DNA of 64,000 nucleotides from Chrysomallon squamiferum (taxonomy: Eukaryota > Mollusca > Gastropoda > Neomphalida > Peltospiridae), in assembly GCA_012295275.1 (NCBI GenBank), contig CM022666.1, positions 8,824,423 through 8,888,422 on the forward strand. Reading direction: 5' to 3'. The position numbers and the translations under genes were made by a program. Every line of letters starts with the position of its first letter. Within the stretch, counting starts at the first letter, position 1. Shown here in pieces: positions 40,508-53,446 of the stretch. The notes under the pieces were generated by a model that saw only the letters and a program-made list of their open reading frames with translations, had not been told where the DNA came from and did no database searches.

Positions 40508-41251
40508 CGATAAATGAAGCCTATGACATCATAAAAACTCGTCTCTAAGGAAACTCTTGGAAAATCATTTTTAACAAAATACTTTTAACGCTAGAGATAT
40601 TTTTCTTTCTTGTACTTCGATTTTCTTTTCAGTATTTTTTTTTCTCTTAAAAACTATAATTGTACTGTCACATAAAATTTGCTATGCACGTCTTAATCAA
40701 GAAAGACGACAACATATAAACGTACGAGGCTTTGGGCTCAGTCGAAGCTGAATTAATTCTCCTTGCTTCGCTGAAAAGAAAACCTGGAAGGAACAAAATT
40801 GCTGCCCTGAGTCTTGCAGCTGATGCTGATAAGTCGCCATTGAATGCAAACAATACACTTTTCACGTCTTTTCAGGCACTTTTCAATTCCAGGTTTTAAA
40901 TGTTGGAAACTCATTTCCGCCTCCGTGACGTCACAAATTTCGGAACAAAGCGGAACGTTATCGATGATCGGTTGGCATAGAAGCGACGTTTTAGTGTTGC
41001 TGGTGGCCCCCGAGTGTCTCTGAATAAAACCACTGACAGACTTTGTTGGGCAAAAATGTGACGGCTTTTGTGTGTGGAATGAGGAATAAGATAGCGATAG
41101 AATTACTGCGATATCCAGTGTCCACTGATACCAGCGAAATAGATACGTACAAATCAAAGATGATTGTCATAGAAACCAGTGTATCAATTGTTAACGTGAG
41201 CTTTTTTCTTCTGTACATGTATGTTCAGGTATTAAAGAAGAATGAATAAAT
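40508..41251. other. Single-copy island, no gene identified
   Basis: Balanced-composition segment with another CRE palindrome at 40926-40933. The minus-strand frame at 40753-41157 (134 codons) has no recognisable domain. Confidence 0.4.
40926..40933. promoter_or_regulatory. CRE palindrome TGACGTCA
   Basis: Perfect octamer inside a single-copy island, flanked by ccg and caaat. Confidence 0.3.
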
Positions 41252-41604
41252 GGATGGATAGATGGATGGATGGATGGATGGATGGATGGCAGGATGGTAG
41301 ATGAGTTTATGAATGCATGAATATATACTGAGTATATGCTATTTACATGTGCATGTGTATCTGAGAGAGAGAGTGTTCATATGTGATTGAATGTGTGTGT
41401 CTATATATGGATATATATATAGGTAATACATACAGAGAGGCAAATATACATACATATATATACATACATACATACATTAAAAAATGCATGCATGCATATA
41501 TACATACATACATATATACATCGGTATAATAAATTTTATGCGGATATATGAATGGTTAAGCATTTAGTTATTTATCATCATCATCCTCATCATCATCATC
41601 ATCA

Positions 41605-41651
<47 letters not shown>

Positions 41652-41655
41652 TCTC
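41252..41655. repeat. (GGAT)n, CATA and (CAT)n(ATT)n tracts
   Basis: GGAT units at 41252-41290, CATA-rich 41440-41520, then CAT changing to about 15 ATT units (41577-41650). Confidence 0.88.
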
Positions 41656-43542
41656 TTTCTGTCTGTCTGTATCTCCATTATTCCGCATTTATACGATGTT
41701 TACCAAGCTTGACGCAAAACGAACAACAGAATTTTTTGAAAAACCATGCAAAGTAATCACAGTAACCATTATTAAAAAGTCATTATGCCTTAACAACAAA
41801 CAACAATATGTTATTGACGACACCTAGATTCTCCTACATAATACAGAACATTGTGTGTGTGGGCCTTTAGAAAAGAGAAAAGAATAAAAATCGCTAACTC
41901 TTTTCATCTAAACAATGACAAAAACGCGAGCACGAAAATGACGGAATTATGAAATGCGACCATAGAAAAATGGAGGAATTATGAAACACGAACGACAACT
42001 ATTACTGCACGTACCGTTGCGCGAGATGCAGGGACAAAAGATCGCGAAAATTGTTTGAGTTTCTCGAACAATCCGCATTGTTTGGTAAGACAATAACGTT
42101 TTTGTTCATCTCATAACCTTTCTGGCATCGATCAGAGACGAGTATAGATTAGTTTAATTCGCTTGTAGATTTATGTTCTCAATTCTTTTGTGGATATTCT
42201 TTATTTTTTATTTTTTCTGCTGTTGTTCATTACTGATTATCGTGAAGTGGATGGAGAGCTAATTTGAGGTCTGTATCGGTGTTCTACCAGCTCCAGTAAT
42301 TACGAACACGTACATCTGTTTCTGCAGAAAAATATTTGTTTTAAAAGGAAAAATAAATAATCAGTGATTGAAATGAAGAGGTATGCATTCAGACAAGGTT
42401 ACCCAATTTTTTGTTTTGTTTTGTTTTTTTAATTTCTAGTTTATGTCAAATTTCTGTTCTAATATGGAATCAGAGACGTTTATTTAGAAAGCAATAATGC
42501 AAGTGGAAATATTTCATTATATATCGTTATCAAATATCAATAAATTTCAAATTGAGTTAACCCTGCGTCCTCAGGTCAGAAATAAATGATAATGAAAAAC
42601 CTCAGCATTATAGTGTCTACTTCTTTTTCCTTTTTCCCAATAGCATCCTCAGGGAATTTTGTGTACCATAAATTCATAAAACACATTTCCATCAGTGCAA
42701 ATAACCATATAATTGTTTGAGGTTCTGTGTTTCTTAGAATGAATATATTTATTTAAAATAAAATAAATGTTCGTTGTCTATACGTCAGAAAATACTTAGC
42801 CTGAGAAAGTTTTCTGATTGTAATAAAGGGAATTACAGCCACGCAATGACTCAGTGCTATACTAAACGCGCAGTTCCAGTCAACCAGGCAGATGTCAAGG
42901 AAGTTTTGGAAGTTAAATTTAGTATTTGGTTTTTTCCTAATTAATGTCGCACAGTTTTTGAGTTCTCTTTTAACAGATATTCTCTTAGCAGTGCATGCAC
43001 AACACGGCACGCCTCTTTTCACATGTTTCGGCAAACATCGGTCGCCGTTTTCTGACCTACGTTATGACGTGTCTTACATGTAATCCAGACCTTTACGTAA
43101 ACCAATAACATATTATAGCATACTGAACATTTGATATTACGAAAGTAATATACATAATTATATAGATATCCTATTCGAATTTTCAGAATAAACAGTATGA
43201 GAATCTTATTAATTCTCTGGGTGAGTGTGCGTGAGGTTTTTTTTTTTTTTAATTAAGACCACTTATAGTAAGTATTATGTTTAACGTGTTGATGATGTTT
43301 AGAAATGCATGAACAACTTGTGTTTTAGAGTATATTGAAATATCTCATTCCATCGTGGTGTGTAATTAATTGCCAGTATCTGCCGATTTTGTAATGAAAA
43401 TATATTTATTTTTAGATCGACATTACCGATATATTTTTATACAGAGAGCCAAGCTAAACAAACAAACAAAATAACAATAAAATTACCTACCTACCTATAT
43501 GTCTATCTATCTTTTCCCTCTCCACTTTACTCTCACGCCCAT
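41656..43542. other. Single-copy and AT-rich DNA, no gene seen
   Basis: A balanced segment lies at about 41690-42160. Short frames near 42753-43083 on both strands conflict and are unrecognised. Confidence 0.5.
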
Positions 43543-43973
<431 letters not shown>

Positions 43974-44240
43974 CTAATAATAATAATAATAATAGCAATA
44001 GCAGAAAGTAATAATAATAACAACAACAATAACAAAAATAATAGAAGAAGAATTTAATGAATAATAATAATAATATTAACAATAACAGCCATAACAAAAC
44101 AGCAATAATAATGATGATGATGATAATTATAACAACAACAATAACATTACCATCTATATATATAATTCCAATAATAAAAATAATTATAAGAATAATAACA
44201 CCAAACATAGCAAATTTAATTAACATAAGAGCAGTATAAA
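43974..44240. repeat. Degenerate (AAT)n/(AAC)n tract
   Basis: Interrupted AAT/AAC/GAT triplets. Confidence 0.85.
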
Positions 44241-44404
44241 TAAATTTATGTCATTTATTTCCTCCTGTCCTTCTTTCTCTCATTTACTCAGCATCATGCT
44301 ATCTTCTTTCTTCTTTTTGTTTTGTCTTTCTCTCTATCCTTTAATATATCTTTTCTATGATACTGTTTTTATTATTGTTTTTAACTGTTGTTACTGAGTT
44401 AAAT

Positions 44405-44435
<31 letters not shown>

Positions 44436-46340
44436 TTTTATTTTATTTTATTATATTTTATTTATTATCATCATAATTGTAATGGCTCTGTTGTCATAGT
44501 CGCAATTATATTGTTTTGTTGTTGCTGCTGCTGCTGTCGTTGTTATCTCTTCAAAATGCCGAATACAAAAGAAACTAATAATAATACGAAACCAAATCAA
44601 TGACCATCATAACCGGAAGTTATCCACACATTTTGCAAATGAATTAATTCCACGCTTCTTTTACGCTTCACGTAGGACATACTTTTTTATGACACGTCAC
44701 ACGCCTACCCGTTTCAGTCTATTCCGGTTAGACTGGAGACTAACTCACGAAGCGTAATATCGTTTGTAGAAATCGTTTATTTCCATGGCCGACTGGGCAG
44801 GCGGATTTACGAAACGATTTTCGCAGTAACAAATATTTTAAAAAGAAGAAAAAATGACGAATAAATAGAAATATGCGTAGTCAACTAATCTATGTAACTT
44901 TTTAAAGTGTCCTGGAGGTGTCTTAAAACGGGGCCCGGCTCAATAGACGTAAACGAAGCAATATTCAGCGGACAATGGCGGGAACATAACGTTCGTAGTT
45001 TTCACCCTTGTGGCTGAGTGGAAATTCATCTAACAAATGTCTAATCAGAAGGCCGTTTGTAACACAACAAAAGGAACAATTTTCCCTTTTCCCGATATAA
45101 TCACCGATTCTCCACGTGTTTGGGGTGGGGGGATAGGTTTTTTAAGCCCTCTCTCACTTTCTTCTATCAGAGAAACTTGCAAACACGCTTCAACCAGCTC
45201 AGCACAGAGAGAGAAAGAAAAAAAATTACGCTGCCTATTTGCATAGCAAGATTATTGCAAATTTTATAATCCTTTGCCTAAATGACAAAAGACTGCCATG
45301 CAATTAGTGTGTAAGTGGCGGCCGGGGAATTTCGCATTATCTTTCCTGTCCGTTTTGCTAAGGCATTTTCTGCGGTCCTGAAAGGGTACAGAAATACCGT
45401 TATCGGTCGAACAATGACCTGTCAATCAAACTGCGACCCTCCTCATCGCGAGACAATTGGCGGGCCACTCTAAAATGAGCGTCTTTTGAAGTCATTTCGA
45501 GCAGTCTTGGCTTTACAATAAGGATAGAAATAAAGCAATGAAGAAATCGATCCTCAAGAGGTCTATTTCTTTTTATCCGGGCTTTTCTACCGGGCTCGAC
45601 TGACTCGCTTTTTATAAGAAACAAATTTATTACATTACGCATTTCCATGATGCAATGGCACATACAGATAAAAAAAAAAAAAAAAAATAAGAAGAAGAAG
45701 AAGAAGCCAGAAGAAATGAAATTTGATGAGGAACCAAATTTATTACTGTCCTCTTGTAAACCAATTCATAATACGCGATCTCACTTTCTCAATACTCCTC
45801 GTTCTTTTTTCTACATTTTTTGTGACAAAGTGTAGGCTTTTTAAAATTATTTGTTGTTGTTTTTTGTTTTTTTCTTTTCATATTCTTTTTTTTTTTATAT
45901 GGGACTGGCTATAATCATTTTAAAAAGTACATATTTTAGATACATCATCATCATCTACAACTTCAGTATTATAATTTTTTTGTTGTTATTGTTATACCAT
46001 ACTTACACAGCACCTTTTCCGTATTAAGTAAGTTTAAGTCTGCTTTACTCTGTAAACTAATAAACTTAAATATATAAATGTTAACATAATGGTGAACATG
46101 TTAAAATGGAGGTAAAAATAAATAAATCGCATTTAAAAATTGTTGAAGATAATTAATAGACTACTTGTGCATGTTAAATTAAAAAAAAAAAAACAACTAT
46201 ATATTAACAAAGTGGATTTGAAAGAAATGTGTCTTTAGTAGAGCTTTGAGTGTAGTTGTCGTTTCAGGCTCCCTGGTGTTACCTGCGAGTTAGTTCCACA
46301 AATTCGGTGCAGCATAACTGAATCATCTCAGTTGCTGTTC
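44241..46340. other. (TTTA)n then long single-copy island
   Basis: (TTTA)n at about 44405-44465. 44580-45640 is a nearly repeat-free balanced-composition island (cacgtaggacat, gcggccggggaatttcgc) without a recognisable gene. 45650-46340 is AT-rich with A-runs. Confidence 0.45.
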
Positions 46341-46655
46341 TTATTCGTGGTGTTACTAATCTTAGTAATTTATTTCTACTACTACTCTACTACTTCTACT
46401 GCTACTAAAACTGCTGCTGCTACTATTACTATAACTACTACTAGTATCATTACCATTACCTTTACTGCTACTAATACTTCTATTATTGCTACAACTATAA
46501 CTACTACTACTTCTACTACTGCATTTATTATTACTAATACTGCTGCTGCTACATATACTTACAGCATGTATGTATGTGTGTGTGTGTATATATATATATA
46601 TATACATACATACATACAGACATACAGACATAGAGACATACATACATACATTTAA
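46341..46655. repeat. Degenerate ACT triplets then GT/TA/CATA
   Basis: ACT/GCT triplets (46376-46555) are followed by GTATGT, TA and CATA units. Confidence 0.85.
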
Positions 46656-47339
46656 CGTAACAAATAAAATTATACAAACTCACTGTACTTCGGCTTTCAC
46701 GAATACAACATGTATTTATGCACTGATGTCTGTGTGTAAATATGCTGCACACAGATACACAAATACTAACAACATTTGCAGTATTGTACGCCTACCTGTA
46801 CAAACATTGTTACACGTAACTTGCGCACAAAAACATAAATTTACAAACAAAATAGAAAATAAATAAATAATAAATAAATATTAAATAAACAAGAAAAAAC
46901 AAAAACAAAAACATCAGATTAAGTAGACTTACGCTTCTTCGTGCATAACAAACACACCGATGCAATGATATATTATAAACTTTCATTACGAATATAAATT
47001 ATTGCACAGACGAACAAAACTGATGCGTTTTAACAAGGGGACGGCATTCTGCTTTATTTGTTATTTGTAACTAGTGCAAAAGTCTTAACAGCGTGAGGCA
47101 GTATCAGAAAGCATGCGTTCTGACACTTCCTCTGTTTTTCTGGGGTTTTTTATTGTTGTTGTTGTTGTTGTTATTGTTTTTTTGTGTTTGTTTGTTTGTT
47201 TATTCTTATTATTATTTTTTTACGCTAAATCTACGGCATGACAATTTGTATAAATTTAAACATAATTATATGTAATTATTAGCTGATATATAATTATAAT
47301 TTCTCGGTTATTTTCAAATTATCATCATAAAATATGGTA
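46656..47339. other. AT-rich spacer
   Basis: No gene recognised. A short GTT tract lies at about 47150-47175. Confidence 0.5.
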
Positions 47340-47342
47340 TTA

Positions 47343-47395
<53 letters not shown>

Positions 47396-47396
47396 T
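47340..47396. repeat. (ATT)n microsatellite
   Basis: About 18 ATT units. Confidence 0.95.
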
Positions 47397-47875
47397 TTGC
47401 CTCATTATCTTTCCAGCGATGCCGAAATATTTTTAATTTCGGGACTTTTGTTTATTTTTTTTTTTTTTTTCTCTTGTTGTTGTTTTGATTTTGTTTTGTT
47501 TTGTTTATTTTTATTGTTATTACTGTTATTACTGTTATTTTTTTCTTACATACCGATTTATGTGATTATTATAGTTAATCTGTACTTGTGTACGTAGAAA
47601 TGTATTATCATTATCATTGTTATGTATTCTCATTACCGAGTTATTGCCACTGGTTTCGGGGAAATGAAAAACTAGAAAAGAAAAACAAATCAAGAACCAC
47701 CTAATCAGTAGCCAGAAATAAATGGAGGCTACCGTCCCAGTTTTACATCAAAATTAAATATCTTTTCTCTCGATTCAAGTGAAAAAATGTTGTTAATCCA
47801 AATATAGATCGACTGTTGTACATAGCTCTGATCAACTGTATATATAGCCCTAATTGTGCTGCCGCTGTTAGTATA
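47397..47875. other. 5' flank of the tRNA gene
   Basis: AT-rich single-copy DNA. No other gene seen. Confidence 0.4.
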
Positions 47876-47947
47876 GGTTCCATGGTGTAATGGTTAGCAC
47901 TCTGGACTCTGAATCCAGCGATCCGAGTTCAAGTCTCGGTGGAACCT
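47876..47947 (+). tRNA. tRNA-Gln (anticodon CTG)
   Basis: The 72-nt gene folds into a complete cloverleaf. The acceptor stem GGTTCCA pairs with TGGAACC and is followed by discriminator T. The D-arm is standard (A-box TGGTGTAATGG). The anticodon stem CTGGA/TCCAG encloses loop CTCTGAA with anticodon CTG at 47909-47911. The T-arm stem CCGAG/CTCGG encloses TTCAAGT, which forms the B-box. There is no intron. A T-run starting at 47953 is the Pol III terminator. It closely resembles animal tRNA-Gln-CTG genes as I know them. It decodes CAG. Confidence 0.97.
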
Positions 47948-47965
47948 AATAGTTTTTTTTTTTTT
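47948..47965 (+). terminator. Pol III T-run terminator of tRNA-Gln
   Basis: The gene end is followed by aatag and then an uninterrupted T-run of 12-13 bases. Confidence 0.85.
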
Positions 47966-48899
47966 AATTCGTCAATATTTTATATTTCTTTCCTTTATTG
48001 TATTTTCTTACTATTTTTCTTCTTCTTCTTCTTATTATTATTTATTATTATTTACATTTTTGTTTTGTTTTACTATTTACAGATAATGTTGAAATAATTA
48101 TATTTATTCAGTTAAAAACTGAAAGAGCTAGGTAAAAATCGATTTCTGCTAAATGAAATGGAAAAACCGAAATAAGTGCATAACATGTATTTATTTAACA
48201 TTAATTAAATAATACTGGGACTAAAACATAACTTCAGTCATTATTATTATTATAACTGCTACAACAACTATCGCATCTGTCATTACTACTGCTACTACTT
48301 ATACTAATACAACAATTGATTTTGCTTTACTAATGCGAATCGTATTACTGTTGTTAGTATTACTATAAGTACTACTACTGCTACTCCTGCTAATACTACT
48401 ACGACTACTACAACTGCTGGTTATTTAATACTACCACGACTGCTATAATTACCACAGTTACAGCTGATACTACTCTCTAATTCAAATACTACTACCACAA
48501 CTACTATGTACAACTACCACTACTACTGTAGCTGCTACTAATACTACTATCTGTAATGCTACTTAAATCAAACAACAGCTCTAATATTTACGATGAGTGA
48601 CGGTAAGAGTAAACGTAAAAACATTATGACGTCATACAATCATTTGTAAACGTAAGAGTTATGCAGTGTAGTATACGGTCAGACTGTTTATCCGGAAACG
48701 TAGGAGAGGAGCCAGAATTTTAGGATTTACCGATTTTGTTGACAAGGCCTAATATCTACTTAAAGCACAAAATAAACAATGAAAAATAATAAAATAAACT
48801 ATATTTAACAGATACACTTTTTTTCTGTAAGGCGTATAAACTGTCTCGTATAATTTGTAAAAATAAATTATGTTTAAAATGCAATAACTGCATTTTTTA
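47966..48899. other. AT-rich DNA with degenerate ACT triplets
   Basis: 48240-48570 is an interrupted ACT/GCT tract. A CRE palindrome lies at 48627-48634. No gene. Confidence 0.5.
48627..48634. promoter_or_regulatory. CRE palindrome TGACGTCA
   Basis: Perfect octamer in the context ttaTGACGTCAtac, which extends the palindrome outward to ATGACGTCAT. Confidence 0.3.
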
Positions 48900-49290
48900 T
48901 TTATTTTATTTATTTTATTTATTTATTTATTTATCTATATATGTAGCTAACTATATATCTGTCTGTCTATGTGTCTTTCTGTTTATTCTTTTACTTATTT
49001 ACTTACGTTTTTAATTTTTATATCTTGTATTTATTTATTTATTTATTTATTATTAATTTTTTTAATTAATAATTATTTATTTATTTATTTATTCTTATTA
49101 TTATTTATTGATTTATTTCCTTATTTACTTATTTACTTATATGTTTATCATTCATCTTTTTATCTTATTCTTTTTGTGTTAGAACCTTTGTGTGTGATGT
49201 GTGTGTGAGTGAGTATGTGTGTGTGTGCGTGTGTGTGTGTGTGTGTATGTGTGTGTGTGTGTTAGTGTGTATGTGTGTATGTGTGTTTAC
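48900..49290. repeat. (TTTA)n then (GT)n
   Basis: Interrupted TTTA/TTAC tract (48900-49140), then GT-rich (49187-49290). Confidence 0.88.
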
Positions 49291-49352
49291 ACGTGTGCGA
49301 ACTACGGGCATTGCAACACAAGTCAAAGTATTTCATATGCACCGTATCAGAT

Positions 49353-49409
49353 GGTTCCATGGTGTAATGGTTAACACACTGGACCCGAGTTCATGTATCT
49401 GTGGAACCT
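49353..49409 (+). pseudogene. tRNA-Gln pseudogene lacking the anticodon loop
   Basis: The 5' half GGTTCCATGGTGTAATGGTT and the 3' end GTGGAACCT match the intact tRNA-Gln at 47876. Aligned to it, 15 nt are missing between GGAC and CCGAG, which removes the anticodon and the 3' side of its stem. The T-stem is also mismatched (CCGAG against ATCTG). It cannot make a functional tRNA. It may be a local duplicate or a fragment of a tRNA-Gln-derived SINE. Confidence 0.9.
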
Positions 49410-49756
49410 GAGCATTTGTTTCTTCTTACAGTTTATACTGTCTTATTTTATATTAAATATTTATATAAACATTATACCTTTGAATATATTATTTTATTTT
49501 TATTTTTATTTTATTAATTTTTTTTTAAATCGAACAGAATTTTTATATCTTCATTTCAACCCTAATTTATAGTTTTATACAATTTTGTTATTATAAATGT
49601 AAATATCGTTTTTTTAACATAATAAATAAATAAATAAATAAATTTAAAAATAAAACTTTAAAAGGTTTAACATTTTTTTAGTTTTAAAAGTATGAGATGG
49701 AAAGAAAAAACTATAATATGTCAGTATTTGGTTCTCACATTTATTTTTACTTACTT

Positions 49757-49789
<33 letters not shown>

Positions 49790-49861
49790 TTTTGTTATAT
49801 ATTTGTTAACTTACTACAAATAATATATTTTATTTTTGATTTTAAATTTCTTTTGCTATAA

Positions 49862-49902
<41 letters not shown>

Positions 49903-52295
49903 TCATTGCTTATTTTAATAAATACATGAATACATATACATTTAAATACATACATATATATGTACATACGGACATAAATAAACACACACACACACACACA
50001 CACATAAAACTAGAAATAGGACACAGGAGATAATCGTTCATAATAAGAACACATTGAGGTGTTTTTAAACTTCATGTTGTAAATAAATAAATAAATAAAT
50101 AAAAACTCCAAATTTCATTTTATTAAACAATAAACACCCCGAAACAAGCAAGTATTATAAACACCTACACAAATAACAACAACATCAACAACATCTACTA
50201 CTACTTCTGCTACTGTTACTAGCAGTATTAACAATATAACAGTAACAACAGCAACAACTTCAAAAATACCTTTTTTTAATAATACTTAAAAAACAAATTC
50301 CTATTTTTCAAAAATTTAAATAACTAAACTTCATGAAATATAACGTATCTTTCTCAAATTAAAATTATCTTTCATGATAAGATTACGAAGTTTCTAAGAT
50401 TTAATCCTTTATATAGTAAGAAATATTACAAAAGTTTCTAATACTTAGAAATGACTATACATCACACGATATATCTAAATTTTAAATAACTGTACTTCAT
50501 ATTCCAGAGCGCCACCTCTTTATAGATCTACGATCGTGTACTGCGGACATTGTTCATATACTACTTTATTCGGTCATGGTTAACTCTACGAGTTTTTTTC
50601 CTACAAACAATCTCGACCAGACAAAGTTCAGTTTCTTAGTTTTATTTATGCATCTAGTATAAATGTTTTTGCTTCGCCGCAGTGGTAGAAAACCATGATG
50701 AAAAACTTAGTTAAAGTATTTTGACTATTTTCAGGCAAAGACACTTTTCACAAAGGCATCAGTGGAAAAAGCAATGTTTATCTCTGAAGAGACAATGGAA
50801 TATGAATCTTCAAGCACTACACAACTCCTTTGTCTTCGGAGAGACGTCACCACTGCATATTTTCTCAGCAAACTGTTACAGTCTGTGTTGAGAAAAACAT
50901 CTGCACAAAATCTGTGAAGGTTTTGAGCAGTTTATTTATTTCTGACTGTCGCGTGCTTTCAGTTCATCAACTGTTGTGATCTAAAAATAGCATTCTTATT
51001 TGTGATTGTTTATTCATTAGTATTTATCTTTTTATTTTATTTTCTGCTGTTCTTGCAATACCGTGTGAATAAATATTGAACTGATTATGGAATAAATGTG
51101 TTTAATTAGTGGTAGTGGAAAAAATTAAGCTTGTTATGTTTGCAGCTTGCTTCAAAACATACAACATACATAATAAATAATAACACACATTACTAAGTAC
51201 AAATTTCATTCAATTTCCTCTTTGTTTTGACATTTGCTTTATAAAGTCCACTCCCACATTTCAAACAGGCCCTCAACATTTTTTTTTTTTTTTTTTTTCA
51301 AATGTCTAAATTTTATCCAAGTGCAATTCAGCTTCTGCTCCATTTACATTCACATAACCACACACTAAATGTAACTTTTGTAAATACTGTTACATTGTAA
51401 CTCATTATCCATCCAATTTTTGTCCACGTGTTCTTAATATCTTCTCACGGTAAACTGCTTCAAGCCCCCTTCTCAGGAAGAAAAGAGACTCAACTAATTA
51501 TCTTTATTATTATGATATCATAGCCTTTACTGCCTTTACATACCTCGAAGAAAATTGCAACTTGTTAAAAATGAATTGAATCCCCAAACAGTTAACATTT
51601 CAGATTTTCTAATGTATCCCTTCTAAATGTATCACATTATCTAGATTTTTTCACTCTGATTAAATATGGTATAAAAACTATATTTGTAATACAAGTAAAA
51701 GGAAACTTATTTTTTACCACGCGATTGATCTGGCGCAAATGAATGATATTACCAGATTTGATATACAGTGAAATTAGCTTTGAGAGAGGCAATCTCGCTT
51801 CAGAACTGGCCCTTAGAAATCGAGATTTGTTGAAAATGGTAAATGTGCGTAAACGACACAAAAAAAAAAATAAATAAATAAAAAATAACAAAGTTTAAAA
51901 AATCGTAACTTTGGAATTATTTGACTAACAATTTTGAATTTTTTATCAAAGATATGTGTATACAAAGATGTACAATTACAGTTAGGAGGTCAAACTTTCG
52001 TTTCCAAAACAGAAAATCACTTTAGAGTACCTATGAAATATTATTAAGTTTCTAATATCTAAATAACTATACTTCATGAATTATTAGATAAGTTTCTAAA
52101 ATTTTAAACATTATCCTTTATTTAAACTTATGTATGTTTCTAAATATTAAGTAACGTACTTTTCTGATAATATTTTTAATTTTTCTGAACCTTAAATGAC
52201 TAACATTTGATGATAACACCACGTAGGTCTAAGTTTATATAATTACAACAGTTCTTCATAATTTAGGTTATTAGTAAAACTGAAGGACAGTTTGA
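49410..52295. other. AT-rich spacer and 3' flank of receptor gene 1
   Basis: Contains (AAAT)n at about 49621-49642, (TTTA)n at 49755-49792, (ATT)n at 49866-49902 and (CA)n at 49982-50006. 50500-51560 is single-copy without a recognisable gene. On the minus strand an AATAAA at 52117-52122 lies about 170 nt past the stop of receptor gene 1 and is a candidate poly(A) signal. Confidence 0.45.
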
Positions 52296-53333
52296 TTAAA
52301 TTCCCAATTTTAAGCGTATTTTCTTGTTAATGGGCTCCATTCGTATTGCGCAGACGACGGGGTCCACGACGTAGTTGAAGGTGAAGATGATGTGCATTAT
52401 GATAGACCAGTCGATGTCGTCTTCACGCCAGCAGCCACGTCCTGACACGAAGCATATAATGAAGTAGACGAGAGTGGGCATCCAGAACAAGATGTATGAA
52501 GCACTGAGGATGAAAAATGTGAGAACAAGCTGTCGATTCTTCACAGCATCTAATCGACTTTCTGAGTGGACTCGCGTCTGACGTGAAATCTTCGTAAGGA
52601 CGACGGCGTAGATGACTGGTGTTGCAACGCTAATTAAAACGAGGATTTCAGTGAAGTACACAGATAACTCGATGATAGCTTTAGTGATGACTGAACACAC
52701 TCTGTCTTCTCGTGGATACTGCTTCATCTCCAACGTCCAGTACACCAACAGAGCAATACACAACACAGTCGGCATGACGATGATAACACCGTAGGCGAGA
52801 TTTCTTTTACCGCTGCCCGCCATTCTAAAGTAGAAAGGTTTAAAGACGGCGATCACTTGGTCCACTGCAAGACACAACAACGACAGCGCCAGAGACATTG
52901 CGAAGATAGAGCTGATGAAAGTGTTAACGTACACGAAGGCGCAAGTCATAAAATGAAACAGTTTGTAGTTTATCAGCTTTAAGGCTGATATGATGAGGCA
53001 GAGGTTGGACATGGCGAGGATGACGTCGCACACTAAGACCGCCAGAAGAGCAAAGCGAGACCTAAGCTCTTCATTGTCCAACTTCCGCACGATGTCGATG
53101 ACGAAACAGCCGAAGACAACGGCAAAGGCTGCGATAAATAAATTGACGCAACTGAGACTTTCTACCAGATAGTTCAGTGATTTACCGCCGTTGTAGCTGA
53201 TGTTGTTTGCAACGGTTACGTTCTCTATCGAGCCGGTTACGTTGTCTGATAAACTGGTTACATTGTTTAGTAAACTGGTTACGTTGTCTAACGCACTGTG
53301 AACGTACATCGAAACTGTTGCGTTGTCAGACAT
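52296..53333 (-). CDS. Rhodopsin-like GPCR, tandem copy 1 (orphan, chemoreceptor candidate)
   Basis: 345 residues, single exon, likely a seven-helix plasma-membrane receptor. Start: ATG at 53333 (MSDNAT) has A at -3 and aligns with copy 2; the frame stays open upstream to a TTG. N-terminus: six N-x-S/T sites (N4, 17, 24, 31, 38, 44), four of them in 7-residue repeats. Approximate helices: TM1 58-82, TM2 94-118 with D103, TM3 131-159, TM4 178-200, TM5 219-247, TM6 268-295 with FWMP (283-286), TM7 309-330. C131 and C213 fit the TM3-ECL2 disulphide; C301 is an extra ECL3 cysteine. Atypical: DRY is DQV (158-160), NPxxY is DPVVC (324-328), TM1 has GC where GN is usual, and TM4 lacks the usual Trp. 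Short C-tail (RMEPINKKIRLKLGI). Ligand and G protein are unknown. Likely function is chemosensory or small-ligand sensing, inferred from tandem expansion only. Confidence 0.93.
   Translation of the reverse strand: MSDNATVSMYVHSALDNVTSLLNNVTSLSDNVTGSIENVTVANNISYNGGKSLNYLVESLSCVNLFIAAFAVVFGCFVIDIVRKLDNEELRSRFALLAVLVCDVILAMSNLCLIISALKLINYKLFHFMTCAFVYVNTFISSIFAMSLALSLLCLAVDQVIAVFKPFYFRMAGSGKRNLAYGVIIVMPTVLCIALLVYWTLEMKQYPREDRVCSVITKAIIELSVYFTEILVLISVATPVIYAVVLTKISRQTRVHSESRLDAVKNRQLVLTFFILSASYILFWMPTLVYFIICFVSGRGCWREDDIDWSIIMHIIFTFNYVVDPVVCAIRMEPINKKIRLKLGI
53205..53288 (-). repeat. Coding 21-bp repeat, 4 units (sequon heptads)
   Basis: Residues 16-43 are DNVTSLL, NNVTSLS, DNVTGSI and ENVTVAN, each with one N-x-T site. 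Copy 2 has five such units. Confidence 0.9.
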
Positions 53334-53446
53334 TGTCTTCTTTATTTTCAACAATACAAATGTTACTGTCGTTGCTATGGTATAAGTTATACAAACTTGA
53401 TAATTGTTTCCTTGGTAACAGTTATCTGTTACTGAGATTCTTAACC
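53334..53446 (-). promoter_or_regulatory. 5' flank shared with copy 2, with X-box-like site
   Basis: This 113-bp flank aligns with 55672-55787 upstream of copy 2. The conserved core at 53406-53419 reads, on the minus strand, GTTACCAAGGAAAC, a one-mismatch match to the RFX X-box (GTNRCC-N-RGYAAC). It lies 73 bp from the ATG in both genes. It may be 5' UTR or promoter. Confidence 0.4.

Noticed and set aside
40753-41157. 134-codon minus-strand frame
   Set aside because: Unrecognised, overlaps conflicting frames, and no supporting splice or start context.
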